In this document: positions 47,301-52,954 of the stretch, piece after piece | Layout: the number at the start of each line of letters is the position of its first letter | Position numbering within the stretch: position 1 is the first letter of the stretch | From: Aspidiotus rigidus | Lineage: Eukaryota > Arthropoda > Insecta > Hemiptera > Diaspididae | DNA: 64,000 bases | Assembly (NCBI GenBank): GCA_035079385.1 | Contig: JAVHKY010000029.1 | Location: forward strand, 620,001 to 684,000 | Reading direction: 5' to 3' | The notes under the pieces: model-generated | Databases searched by the model: none | What the model saw: only the letters and a program-made list of their open reading frames with translations | Told to the model about the DNA's origin: nothing | Translations under genes and position numbers: made by a program

Positions 47301-47331
47301 TAACATTTTTACGCGATTTATTCTTATCCAT
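12134..47331 (-). CDS. RNF19: RNF19-type RBR E3 ubiquitin ligase, 3' end missing (8 coding exons)
   Basis: Minus-strand exons 47339..47106, 41167..41052, 30738..30549, 29116..29002, 23929..23745, 17845..17701, 14728..14592 and 12231..12134 join in phase into about 404 residues. Order: basic/serine-rich N-terminus; RING1 C3HC4 (C123, C126, C141, H143, C146, C149, C167, C170); IBR (C210 to C255 with WHPNQTC); RING2 with catalytic C299 in [27 protein letters not shown]; a hydrophobic membrane segment near 348-371; and the start of the following loop. Identity to animal RNF19A/B across RBR and membrane regions is very high. RBR ligases take ubiquitin from E2 on RING1 to the RING2 cysteine and then to substrate. 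RNF19 proteins are membrane-anchored and linked to quality control. Vertebrate homologues run beyond 700 residues, so the second membrane helix and tail are missing. Introns are filled with transposon debris. Confidence 0.93.
12232..14591 (-). other. RNF19 intron 7
   Basis: 2,360 bases with GTGCGT donor and GTAG acceptor. It contains A-rich runs (12247-12268) and no recognisable transposon protein. Nothing else is supported. Confidence 0.6.
14592..14728 (-). CDS. RNF19: RNF19 exon 7 (membrane segment)
   Basis: 137 bases, residues 327-371 plus split codons. It begins [17 protein letters not shown] and runs into the hydrophobic stretch [16 protein letters not shown]. This near-verbatim RNF19 signature places a basic stop-transfer-like patch before the membrane helix. 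The acceptor is TTTTACAG and the donor G|GTGCGT. Confidence 0.93.
15180..15885. other. Extremely AT-rich island within RNF19 intron 6
   Basis: About 700 bases of near-pure A/T with stops in all frames, sharply bounded on the right at CCCTTTTTGAAAAGAC. It has the same character as 1-390 and 59.27-59.85 kb. I could not match it to mitochondrial or symbiont genes by eye. Confidence 0.6.
15886..16140. repeat. Segment with repeated CCCTTCTTGAAAA motifs
   Basis: ACGCCCTTCTTGAAAA occurs near 15922 and again near 16111, where it forms the short palindrome CCCTTCTTGAAAAGAAGGG. A related CCCTTTTTGAAAAG marks the edge of the AT island at about 15888. One frame stays open for about 40 codons after 15895 but matches nothing I recognise. 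Confidence 0.35.
16524..17570 (-). mobile_element. Penelope-like element fragment, GIY-YIG type (copy A1)
   Basis: Reading leftward on the minus strand, a reverse transcriptase C-terminal part shows KVPIGSP, then the catalytic YMDD box (17409-17420) in [11 protein letters not shown], then [13 protein letters not shown], the usual Penelope order. It is followed by a GIY-YIG endonuclease segment starting SGVYKLHC (about 16889-16866) with [14 protein letters not shown]. The two parts and the start of the RT lie in different frames, and YIG has become HIE, so the copy is dead. It lies in RNF19 intron 6, only about 130 bases from the RING2 exon. A related copy is at 58.2-59.0 kb. Confidence 0.82.
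17059..17082. repeat. (GA)n microsatellite
   Basis: About twelve uninterrupted AG/GA units, positioned between the endonuclease and RT portions of the Penelope-like fragment. It therefore arose after or within that insertion. Confidence 0.85.
17701..17845 (-). CDS. RNF19: RNF19 exon 6 (RING2, catalytic cysteine)
   Basis: 145 bases, residues 279-325 with split codons on both sides. It contains [20 protein letters not shown], whose C299 is the ubiquitin-accepting cysteine of RBR ligases, then [13 protein letters not shown] and DLHYL. Acceptor CTGCAG, donor AG|GTAAAT. All expected RING2 zinc ligands are present, so the enzyme looks intact here. Confidence 0.95.
17846..20184. other. Right part of RNF19 intron 5, first 2.3 kb
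   Basis: No gene recognised. Contains (GAAA)n at about 18793-18811, a poly-A run near 19480-19498 and a motif ATCTTATACCG near 19270 shared with the inverted arms at 9.56 and 10.0 kb. Confidence 0.45.
20185..20380. repeat. (TTTA)n-tailed dispersed repeat, copy 1
   Basis: GTCCGGCCAAACTAGACTTAG plus AAAAATTTTG is followed by a degenerate (TTTA)n tract. Almost the same junction wording (CCGGCCAAAATGGACTTG) precedes (TTTA)n at 26.13 kb. This suggests a retroposed element whose 3' tail is TTTA-rich. Confidence 0.5.
20381..21108. mobile_element. 728-bp palindromic (foldback-type) element
   Basis: The left end GGGTATCGCCGGGTTTGGGG is matched inverted by the right end CCCCAAACTCGGCAATACCC. Homology between the arms continues for about 270-280 bases on each side (for example AAGTACTTTACCAATAT at 20569 and ATATTGGTAAAGTACTT at 20914). 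A unique centre of roughly 150-170 bases lies between them. No transposase is encoded. It sits within (TTTA)n-type sequence, so the target duplication is unclear. The arms differ by scattered substitutions, so it is not an assembly artefact of a single read. Confidence 0.75.
21110..21395. repeat. (TTTA)n / (TTAA)n / (TTCA)n simple repeat tract
   Basis: Nearly 290 bases of tetranucleotide repeats: TTAATTAA at about 21155-21195, TTTA through 21315, then TTCA and CTTT units. The palindromic element at 20381-21108 appears to have inserted into this tract, which continues on its other side at 20220-20380. Confidence 0.85.
21400..21930. repeat. Cluster of dispersed-repeat copies ('family A')
   Basis: Motifs such as TATAGCTCGGAGGTAGAAAT, TTTTCCAAGTCC and ACAGGTTCCCTG occur several times here, for example at about 21430, 21640, 21735, 21790, 21815 and 21900. 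The same motifs recur at 20.05-20.16, 23.28, 27.4, 35.7-36.1, 41.36-41.65 and 60.1 kb. No protein is encoded in any copy I read. The family is unclassified. Confidence 0.55.
22256..22930 (-). mobile_element. LINE remnant, RNase H region
   Basis: The minus strand carries a segment reading [20 protein letters not shown] then AAKQSLLS. This is the FxWxPGHxGxxGNExAD...AK signature of the RNase H domain found near the 3' end of I/R1/Jockey-type non-LTR retrotransposons. Upstream sequence to about 22930 is a frameshifted continuation. It lies in RNF19 intron 5 in the same orientation as the host gene and is nonfunctional. Confidence 0.6.
23180..23620. repeat. Dispersed repeat segment, family A-related
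   Basis: Contains TATGTAGCTCGGAAGTC (about 23276) and other family A wording. An open frame of about 110 codons on the plus strand has no recognisable domain and is probably fortuitous. Confidence 0.35.
23745..23929 (-). CDS. RNF19: RNF19 exon 5 (IBR zinc-binding region)
   Basis: 185 bases, residues 217-277. It contains [25 protein letters not shown] and WHPNQTC, which supply the second part of the in-between-RING ligands (C232, C237, C242, C245, H250, C255). An arginine/serine linker towards RING2 follows. Acceptor TTAAAG, donor A|GTAAGA. Confidence 0.95.
23930..25280. other. RNF19 intron 4, right part
   Basis: No gene recognised. At 25057-25081 on the minus strand there is a CTGATGA...GAAA pair reminiscent of a hammerhead ribozyme core (see findings). 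Confidence 0.4.
25290..25800 (-). repeat. Dispersed repeat 'family B', copy 1 (inverted)
   Basis: Read on the minus strand it begins near ATTCAGCCCAAACATTGACT, continues through GGTCTATTGTGGTAGCAGTC and GGGAATGTTCCACCTC, and after an interruption ends near CCGGCCGGGGCTTG. The same order of blocks appears on the plus strand at 28.28-28.74 and 33.40-34.09 kb. Some frames are conserved between copies but match no known protein. Confidence 0.55.
26090..26400. repeat. (TTTA)n-tailed repeat, copy 2, with (TTTG)n end
   Basis: The junction CATCCGGCCAAAATGGACTT followed by GAAAAAATTTTG precedes a long (TTTA)n tract that switches to (TTTG)n at about 26350-26388. It is homologous to the junction at 20.19 kb. 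Confidence 0.6.
26400..27170. other. Long pyrimidine-rich tract
   Basis: About 770 bases in which the plus strand is dominated by T with C and few purines, including TTATTA runs at 26470-26560 and many TTTTTCTTTT blocks. Translated frames are low-complexity (phenylalanine, leucine, serine, isoleucine) and are not taken as genes. It follows directly on the (TTTA)n/(TTTG)n repeat, so it may be decayed simple repeat. Confidence 0.55.
27360..27700. repeat. Dispersed repeat copies, families A and C
   Basis: CCCCAATAGGCCTAT followed by CATAGAACAGGTTCCCTGCG at 27375-27440 matches 21585-21655. GGCGATCGCCTCGTGT and AAATTTTTCTGTCGTGAGC at 27570-27680 correspond to a related block at 25935-26035. No coding capacity is supported. 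Confidence 0.45.
28275..28735 (+). repeat. Dispersed repeat 'family B', copy 2
   Basis: Contains ACATTGACTATTGATTTCAC, GGTCTATTGCGGTAGCGGTC, AATGTTCCACCTCACC, GAGCGGATGGGTCCA and ACCCAGCTAGAG in the same order as at 33.40-34.09 kb. This copy lacks the 130-bp insertion seen there, which helps define that insertion. Confidence 0.6.
29002..29116 (-). CDS. RNF19: RNF19 exon 4 (RING1-IBR linker and IBR start)
   Basis: 115 bases, residues 179-215 plus split codons: [20 protein letters not shown], then [17 protein letters not shown]. The WCPAPDCG motif begins the IBR zinc site. It joins exon 3 through an aspartate codon (G|AT) and exon 5 through a glycine codon (GG|A). Confidence 0.95.
29120..30548 (-). 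other. RNF19 intron 3
   Basis: 1.43 kb between exons 3 and 4, GTAATT donor and ATAG acceptor. No recognisable transposon protein. A minus-strand frame around 30047-30259 is rich in basic residues but matches nothing. Confidence 0.5.
30549..30738 (-). CDS. RNF19: RNF19 exon 3 (RING1)
   Basis: 190 bases, residues 115-177. It holds [37 protein letters not shown] and VTCPEC, a complete C3HC4 RING that recruits the E2. The hydrophobic and basic positions around [12 protein letters not shown] are nearly invariant in RNF19 proteins. The exon begins in phase 0 after ATAG. Confidence 0.95.
30745..31594. other. RNF19 intron 2, left part
   Basis: No gene recognised. Open frames near 31200-31560 are interrupted and only weakly suggest retroelement debris adjacent to the Penelope-like fragment at 32.1 kb. 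Confidence 0.35.
31604..31830. mobile_element. MITE with ~67-bp inverted arms and 9-bp target duplication
   Basis: The 227-base element starts AAGGCACTATAGTACGATAG and ends with its inverse. The arms agree at about 65 of 67 positions. The direct repeat AGTTGTATT flanks it on both sides (31595-31603 and 31831-31839), showing a genuine insertion. A 9-base duplication fits Mutator-like (MULE) transposons best; hAT elements make 8. It is noncoding and probably mobilised by an element elsewhere in the genome. Confidence 0.85.
32095..32215 (+). mobile_element. Penelope-like RT fragment (motif A)
   Basis: The plus strand reads [20 protein letters not shown] then TIQQVEEYL. This matches the SFDVVSLFTxIP...AxxxI motif A of Penelope-like reverse transcriptases. 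Upstream frames are broken. It is a short remnant in RNF19 intron 2, in antisense to the host gene. Confidence 0.6.
32290..33310 (+). repeat. Diverged minisatellite, ~153-bp unit, seven copies
   Basis: The core CCAGACTGTTCCAGCGACTG plus GAGAATTTTTTGA recurs at about 32316, 32468, 32625, 32775, 32927, 33082 and 33236. Each unit then contains CAACTCGGTGGA-type wording, TGTTTACAT, ATTGACCTAATTGATGA, AAATACCAAAA and AGGTTGAAAAAGTGGATT. Copies differ by roughly 10-25% from one another by eye, so the array is old. Frames are not maintained. Confidence 0.85.
33395..34085 (+). repeat. Dispersed repeat 'family B', copy 3, interrupted
   Basis: Same blocks as at 28.28-28.74 kb (ACATTGACTATTGA ... TTTCACGCGGTCTATTACGG ... 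GAGCGGATGGGTCCA ... ACCCAGCTAGAG). It is split by a 130-base insertion at 33431-33560. Confidence 0.6.
33431..33560 (-). mobile_element. Small insertion with Penelope-type terminal sequence
   Basis: The boundaries come from comparison with the uninterrupted copy at 28.3 kb. On the minus strand the insert includes GATCGCTAGTCGATC followed by TAAACGTTGTACG and AATAAAATTTAG, wording typical of Penelope-like terminal regions. Its core is hammerhead-like but mutated. No clear target duplication is seen. Confidence 0.45.
34090..35640. other. RNF19 intron 2, middle, no gene seen
   Basis: Several frames of 60-100 codons appear (for example near 34970-35270 and 35170-35500) but none has a recognisable domain or splice support. 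No repeat boundary is obvious. Confidence 0.4.
35690..36120. repeat. Family A repeat pair with TGACGTCATCAAC and poly-C/poly-A
   Basis: Two tandem-like copies, at about 35770-35935 and 35955-36130, share TATCATAxATAGCTCAAG, TCCAAGTCC, CCGTGACGTCATCAAC and GACCGCTCGC. The first ends in a run of 14 C then 15 A (35925-35951). Confidence 0.6.
36520..37600 (+). mobile_element. RNase H-bearing LINE remnant (RT N-terminus to CP motif)
   Basis: From left to right, the plus strand has the RT entry motif [19 protein letters not shown] (about 36868-36924). A frameshift later it has [20 protein letters not shown] (about 37041-37098). It then jumps to an RNase H-like [12 protein letters not shown] (about 37254) and a HIFSCPK motif near 37380-37400. 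The catalytic RT core is deleted. This order fits I/Jockey/R1-type LINEs. It lies antisense within RNF19 intron 2. Confidence 0.7.
37680..37860 (+). mobile_element. Second copy of the LINE RNase H segment
   Basis: TCATTCTTGATCATCTCCAA and surrounding bases repeat the block at 37180-37290 about 500 bases later, encoding [11 protein letters not shown]. This indicates either a local duplication or a second fragment of the same LINE family. Confidence 0.55.
38465..38690 (+). repeat. Short tandem repeat of ~85-90 bp
   Basis: GTTCTTGGACTAATATA ... ACTGTAAGTTAAGCT recurs about three times (38472, 38555, 38596) with interspersed CTCGTTTGCCCCC. A single related unit is at 52.96-53.04 kb. Noncoding. 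Confidence 0.6.
39064..39120 (+). ncRNA. Hammerhead-ribozyme-like core
   Basis: CTGAAGA (39070-39076) and GAAAC (39096-39100) have the conserved hammerhead core spacing. Between them GGTCAG and CTGTCC can form stem II with five Watson-Crick pairs and one U.U mismatch around a 6-base loop. A GTC triplet, the usual cleavage site, follows at 39103-39105. Flanking CAGTTGC and GCA...ACTG could form stem I with a bulge. Penelope-like elements are known to carry hammerheads in their terminal repeats. The fold has not been computed. Confidence 0.4.
39300..41051. other. RNF19 intron 2, right part
   Basis: No gene recognised. Contains a poly-T run near 39640-39657, a (TA)n stretch at 40312-40325 and (GA)n near 40283-40295. 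Confidence 0.45.
41052..41167 (-). CDS. RNF19: RNF19 exon 2 (serine/lysine-rich linker)
   Basis: 116 bases, residues 77-114, reading [20 protein letters not shown] onward to KASR. It has no domain, as expected for the variable region before RING1. It is supported by a CTTTTTTTACAG acceptor, a GTACGT donor and phases that exactly bridge exons 1 and 3. Its sequence is not conserved enough for certainty. Confidence 0.7.
41360..41660. repeat. Family A copies around a perfect hairpin
   Basis: ACCTGTTCTATGGG at 41369 and ATAGAACAGGTTCCCTGTTG at 41590 are oppositely oriented ends of the family A sequence, flanking a perfect 31-bp palindrome (41504-41574). TATATGATAGGAGAAGGACT at 41622 is also family A. 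Confidence 0.5.
41504..41574. repeat. Perfect 31-bp inverted repeat (hairpin, 9-base loop)
   Basis: Arms 41504-41534 and 41544-41574 are exact reverse complements, starting ATAAACGCGAAAAAGACGAA and separated by GAGAGAAAA. No mismatch is visible over 31 pairs, whereas surrounding repeats are diverged. This implies a recent inverted duplication or gene-conversion event, or a selected structure. Confidence 0.85.
41805..42030. repeat. Direct repeat with GGGCGCCAATTAAACGC
   Basis: GGGCGCCAATTAAACGCG plus TCTGACGTATGTCCAATTATG at about 41813 recurs with few changes at about 41984. It is flanked by GGTCAATTTTGGTC-type repeats. Noncoding low-copy repeat. Confidence 0.6.
42320..43200 (+). mobile_element. 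Ty3/gypsy-type pol remnant (RT C-terminus to RNase H)
   Basis: The plus strand, with several frameshifts and stops, gives in order a post-catalytic RT segment ([28 protein letters not shown]), [33 protein letters not shown] (about 42688), and an RNase H end near 43050-43105 reading [15 protein letters not shown]. This order is diagnostic of gypsy-type LTR retrotransposons. No LTRs, protease or integrase were found next to it. It is sense-opposed to RNF19 and sits in intron 1. Confidence 0.85.
43201..45830. other. RNF19 intron 1, middle
   Basis: No gene recognised. At 43474-43493 CTGCCGA and GAAAC with a GTC/GAC stem form a degraded hammerhead-like core. GTCGAAATTGCGTCG-like wording near 43630-43660 resembles that at 25.05 kb, suggesting shared Penelope-derived ends. 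Confidence 0.4.
45830..47105. other. RNF19 intron 1, right part
   Basis: A minus-strand stretch near 45700-45900 is moderately free of stops but matches no family I can name. Nothing else is supported. Confidence 0.35.
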
Positions 47332-47339
47332 GAGTTCAT
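47106..47339 (-). CDS. RNF19: RNF19 exon 1 as detected (N-terminus)
   Basis: 234 bases. The likely start is ATG at 47331-47329 ([20 protein letters not shown]), followed by [15 protein letters not shown] and [15 protein letters not shown], a basic, serine-rich, probably disordered tail. The exon is bounded by TTCCAG upstream and G|GTGAGT downstream. Eight bases precede the ATG in the exon (AT GAA CTC in frame), so an upstream exon could add residues or be 5' UTR. I found no such exon with confidence. Confidence 0.7.
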
Positions 47340-47759
47340 CTGGAACGATAAAAGAAGAAAAAATTTTCTAAGATAAATACCTAAAAGTTTTTCCATACAA
47401 CCGTCTAGATAATATTACTCGTCAGTAAAATCTGGCATAGTTCCTATTTTTTCAAATCGATCAACGAGAAAAAAATAGGAAACACGACTTATGACAAGCG
47501 AGAGAAAATCTTTACTGTCAAACTCTCTCGTGTAAACGAGTATCAATTTTTTATCTGTATAGTGATAACATATCGTCTCGCTCTACGTTTATACCTGCCG
47601 TCATCGCGAGCTACTCTTTTCCTAGTTACGAGAAACATCCGTTATCAGTAAAACGCATGTAGTACGAGACGTGTTGCATCATTTGGTCTGGTATCGACAG
47701 CGGTAAAACCGACGTGAATATTCGTAATTTTTCTCTTTCATTTGCGACAGTTTGACTCA

Positions 47760-48760
47760 CAACAACCGGCGCGACGTCGGAAGCAGTAGCCAATTAAACT
47801 GCGGAAGTGGTACCCAATCAATATCTGGGATGCAAATTATCAGCGATAAAGAGACAACCGATATGACCACTGACCATGTTAAACTTGAACTAAAGAACCT
47901 GTTCCAAAACCAGCAGAAACCAATCAGAAGCAGGGGTCTAGAGAAAGATCGAAAGACAGTAATTGATTTTGATCATGGGATTGTTCAGGTGGGCGAGGAC
48001 GATTGCTCATAATACAAAACGCGTTGGAACCATCACTGTTTCACAGCCAATACACATAACTGTTAACAACCTTACGATTGCAAAGCGAATGCGACGGGGG
48101 CTGGTCAGTAGCGGCTTCGATCGACGAGCCTCAGCAGAACAGATCTTGACGCTTCTTTATCCTGACAATACTTCAATCGATTCTAACGCCGAGGTAACTG
48201 CCGATACCCGCCAATCGCTGTGGAGAGGAAGAGACCCATCAAAGACAACACTTGCGAACAACAGTTCAATTGCAACGACGGTAAGACACACAGATAGTCT
48301 CTTATCGTCTAGGGTGAGGCGCAAATTCAAGTGGCCTGTCATTGTAGCCGAGGTAGCTGCCCTTCTTCCGTCGATACCAAATCAACCACCACTCTGATAG
48401 CAAACGGTATTGTTAGTAAAGCAGCAGTATACATACTTGGGATATGAGAAGGATGAAGACTTTGCAAGCACTCTAGTGAAGCTTCCTGACAACAGCCAAA
48501 GAAAGTCACGCAAACCTCACAAGTAAAACTTTAGGACTACCAATAACGTCCAGAGCAAGGCGTTTGAATCCGACAGAACTAGGATGCAAAACAGTGAATG
48601 ACGTTCGTCCAAGAGCACATAGGCTGCTCCACTCTCAATAAATCTCAAAAAAAGATGGTACCTGGAAAATTGGAACTGAACTAAGTAACAAAACCTGATC
48701 ATCATCCTCTCCCCAATATCCTCGACTTGAACATCAGCTGAATTGACGCCAACCAAAACT
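47760..48760 (-). mobile_element. LTR-retroelement remnant with retropepsin-like segment
   Basis: The minus strand at about 48560-48650 contains FLRFIESGAAYVLL, similar to the [LI]xDSGA flap-and-catalytic motif of retroviral-type proteases, with serine/glutamate replacing the usual residues. At about 48270-48342 it has GHLNLRLTLDDKRLS, resembling the later part of gypsy proteases (GxDFLxxxxLxxDxxxxxL). A plus-strand frame of 144 codons over the same area is probably its antisense shadow. The identification is tentative. Confidence 0.4.
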
Positions 48761-48952
48761 ATTCACAAATCAATTGGCAGATGCAACGGAGGTCATAACT
48801 TCATTTGGCTTCTCTGAATTCCCAGCAATACCGCAATGAGCCCCAGACCTGGCAGAGATATATCGATTCACTGCTGAGGAATATTGAAGGAGTCTAAGTA
48901 CACTACATTCGCAGTATGATATCCTTGCAACCATCAAAGACGAATCGAATCA

Positions 48953-49740
48953 TTAAAAAACAGCGAGACAGATTCTGACAATCTTGTATGAAGCTTGACT
49001 CATCGTCTCTCCATCAAAGACCATACTTCTACGATAGCCATTGGCTTCTGCGATCTGCTTTACTATCTTAATCTCTTTCCTCTTCTTTTTGTCGTTCTTT
49101 AGGACAGAAATTGCTCGATAGAAGTAGTTATGGATTGCCGCTAACTTGTGCCTGGAGTGGTGGTAGGAGTCATTTGAGATAATGGTGTCAGTATGCGTCG
49201 GCTTCCTGTAGATTTTGTATTCTATTCTATAGTTCTCCAGTGTGAGTGTAAGGTCCAAATAGTCGATGGTCTCATTGCCTTTTTCCACTGTGAATTTGAT
49301 GCTCTCATTCATCGCGTTCATTTCTGAAAGGAATAGATCCACCTGTCTATCAGTGCCTGACCACACAATTAGGACATCATCTACATATCTGGCCCAGTGT
49401 TTGATCGAGTTTCTGAACTTGCTGCCCTTCAATATCTTGTTTTTCATAATATCAGAATATCTCCGCCGCCCGAAAGTACTCTTGTAAAAGCAGCTAATAC
49501 AGTGGATTTGTACATTTGGGAAACCCCTTTTTCTTGAAAAAATGCCTTTCTCCCACATTACTGCAGTGATAGACAATCGAGGAACGTCCACCAAGAATTT
49601 ATCACGGAGGTATTTGTGAAAACGATACATCTGCCAGACGATTCGAGAGTTCGATATAGATTTGGCAGAAATTATCGTACAACATAAATTCCGTACGAAA
49701 TCAAGGGTAAGGTACATCACAGGTAGGTGAATGGAAAATA
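48953..49740 (-). mobile_element. Penelope-like reverse transcriptase fragment (family B)
   Basis: A 255-codon open frame reads through KHWARYVDDVLIVW (catalytic YVDD at 49376-49387), LFLSEMNAMNESIKFTVE, IDYLDLTLTLENYRIEYKIY and RKPTHTDTIISNDSYHHSRHK. This order of RT motifs C, D and E and the RKPTHTD signature is that of Penelope-like elements. The part before residue 90 is shifted out of frame. It differs from the GIY-YIG copies at 16.5 and 58 kb (YMDD/YVDDILGLW), so it is a second family. It lies upstream of the RNF19 start. Confidence 0.85.
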
Positions 49741-52390
49741 CAGATGACGGATGAACGCGAAATCAATTGCAGTCACGAACGCGCAGATATTTTTCTAGTA
49801 ATCGGGGTCGGTTCTAAAATCAACAACAATGCACGTAATGCGAACATTACGTAACAAAATGGATACGAGGCTATGTCGTCATGCGACATAATTCACGAAT
49901 GTGGATTTTTGAACCGAGCCGTAGGCGTGGGACATCGCAAGAGTTCAAGATCGCGTGACAAAATTGCTTGTTTCACTCGGGATAATGGCATCTCCAAAGA
50001 GCTGGTGAACCGGAATCGAATCAAAATTAATAGTTCGATGAGTTGAGGAAGAAGAAAAAAACAAACAAAAATACAGCTTCTTCCTAAATATAATGCGATA
50101 TATATGTGTATATAAAATTAAAAATTCATCGAACTAAAATTAAAATGTTAATAATAGTCGTGTAGGAAGTTTCTTTTAAATTCGGAGCCGATTAAAATTC
50201 ATCTTGATTAAGTTATTCGTCAATTAATGGAATGATGAAACAGACGAGTTTCGTCTCGCTCTCGAAGTCCAAAATTAAAACACATTAAAACACGAACGGT
50301 ATGATCAACGTTCAACACATTATATGATAATGAGAAAACAAAACATTAAGATGAGTGCTCTTCCTTATGTCATACCTGACAACCCTATTTTCTTCTCATT
50401 TCCCTCCGAGGAAAGAAATACAACTTCCGCACATCCAAAAATAGGCGAATATTCTAATTTTATTACATCAATCTTTCCTTCACCTGCCATCAGAAATATT
50501 TAGAAACAAAAGTTCGAAATTGTTTTTTAGTAACTTTCCTCGAGGAGAGAGAAGACTATTTTTGAAGACTTCACTGCTAGAATGGAAAGAAATTGTCAGA
50601 GTGAAAAGTGTAACACGTCAAGGCAGGGTTCGTTCAATGACAACAGAGATAAGAAACGATGTTGCAATAAATAGAATAACCTCAGAAATATCTAATTAAG
50701 AAGAAAACAGAAAGAGAAATTTTCTGAACAAGTGTAGAAATTAAGGGTAGCTCATAGAACAATCCAAAAAGTATGCAGTTGAACGACATAGGTTGACTAA
50801 ATTCAAGAATTGATTATAATAGCTTCGATTAAGGATATTTTGTAGGTAGTTTTTCGTAACCAGTCGTCTTTCCGAAAAATTAATTTATGGTTTTGAGAAA
50901 GGTGGGGGCTATTCGAGAACATTTTTAGGAACCCTCTGACCTATTACGAGAACTTGGATGAGAATAACGACCATCGAGTTACTCAAATTTGTAGAAAGCT
51001 TCGAGTTCGTACATCCGCAGATAAATCATGCCTTTTTTGAGACCTTTGTCTCGATCGCAAACGATGAATGACGTTTTCTAACTCGATAACTTTCGTAAAC
51101 AACAATCCAGAAACGATGAAGTATGCATATTATGCACACTCGAGTTTTATCCTTATTTGTCGAGACTATCAATTTTTGTGACAACAAATTCAGGAATTTC
51201 ATAACACGTTCAAAATGATTTACGCGTCCCGAGTTATGATACTAAAATTCGTAAACACTCACACATCTAGAGGGAGCGTGCATACAAACGACTTGTTTAC
51301 TGAATCAATAAGACGACATCAATACACGCTGTCGTGGACAGGTGCAGGAAGAAAAAAACAAATAATTACGATAAAGTTTTCATCGTTTGAGACTGACGCG
51401 AAAAATGTACGTGTACGAATGAATAACAATCGTCTTCATCGCATGGTAAAGTGAAATCCACACCATAGACTAACGTATGAGAAGAGATGGATATGCAGAA
51501 AACGTACGTAATTCGGCTGCATCTGCGTCATTCAATGGCGTCAAGTCACACTTGGAGTGCAAATCCGATAGGCTCCATTGCTGATCTCGATATACACGAG
51601 ATGAAGAATATCTTTCACCATCATCAATCACCACTTCACAAAGTCACTCAAACTTTGCCTCAATATCAAGCACATTTGCTTTTATCAAAAGAATTTCAAA
51701 AAGAGAGAGTAAAGGGTGGGCCTCCTGAGAATATTTCTTACAAGAAGACATTGATTTACTCAGAATGCTAGTCTCCACCTCTTCTCTCCCTATTGGCTAC
51801 GAACGGTGAATAAGACGTAAATACGTATAAGTAATACTCAACGTTGTATCTCATCACAATAAATTGATACATTTTACGCCTTGAGCCATAAAGATGAGGA
51901 GTGTGACTTGGAAATAGATGGGAGACTTTAGGAAGATCCCATACTTTGAGCCATACGAAGGGCCATTCATTAGTTACAAAAGAATCTTGAAGGGGCCTTC
52001 GGAACATCTCTACCACTTCAGAAAAGGAGAAGTGGGAATCCCTCGGTGCTTTTTCCCAATGGAACTCTAAGCAGCAACTCTATATTCGAAAAAGGAACCA
52101 AAGTCTTATCGAAAATCTTCTACATCATTTTGAGCTGAAATTGTTCGAGTGGTCTGAAGCATGCAATATTGAAGCATTTTAAACAATATTTTACAATTTA
52201 ATAGGCAAAATCTCGTGTAGCAAAGAGGGAAGAGGAGGGGAGCTCTAGACAATCTAGACAATTTTATATATCCCAACACGGGAGAAGGAGTGGGTGGACC
52301 CCAGGTCAGTAGGGAGTCTTGAAAAAAATTAGATAGCTGTCACGTAATTAATTTTTTGTTGCTTGCTTTATCGAGCTTAGACAATTTTTG
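49741..52390. other. Intergenic DNA, no gene seen
   Basis: Short frames only. No RNA gene or recognised transposon protein. If RNF19 has upstream noncoding exons, they could lie here or further right. Confidence 0.4.
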
Positions 52391-52397
52391 TTTTATG

Positions 52398-52812
52398 CAA
52401 GGTAACATAACAATCAAAGTCAAATGCAGATCAAGAAAATTCTAGGCCCCAGACAATTCCCCGAAAATGATGACGTCACAAATGAACGGACGCGGACGTT
52501 TTCTGAAAATGACTCCCCAATAAAAAAAAAAGTTCCAACAACGAGACATAGATTTATTCCTACTATCTAGCCAAGACAAACTGTCGTATACGTACAGCGT
52601 AACCTAAGATAACGATCGATGACGTCATCCAATTCGATTGCAAAAATTCTAATCTGTCGACATTTCCTCGAAAATGATGATTTCAAAGACACAGACGTTT
52701 CCTGAGAATAGGTAACATAATAATCAAGGTCGAAATTCTAGGCCCTAGATAATTCCCCGAAAATGATGACGTCACAAATGAACGGACGCGGACGTTTTCT
52801 GAAAATGACCGA
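52398..52812 (+). repeat. Direct repeat pair around GATGACGTCACAAATG
   Basis: Two copies of about 100-115 bases at 52398-52512 and 52708-52812 share GGTAACATAA, ATTCTAGGCCC, ATTCCCCGAAAATGATGACG and GAACGGACGCGGACGTTTTC with few differences. The 300-base spacing suggests an old tandem duplication. Another TGACGTCAT lies between them at 52621. Confidence 0.7.
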
Positions 52813-52954
52813 AGAATAGCGGGTTAGCCGATAAAAAAAGAGATTTTCTGGTAGAACCACGAAAGAAAGATCATGTTTCATGTCTGAAAGTAAGCGACTT
52901 CATTTATATTTTAAAGACACGCCTGCTTCGGGATGAAATCATGGCCTAGATAGC

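Noticed and set aside
47752..48397. Plus-strand 86- and 144-codon frames as a gene
   Set aside because: No recognisable domain. The minus strand carries protease-like retroelement segments, so these are more likely antisense shadows.
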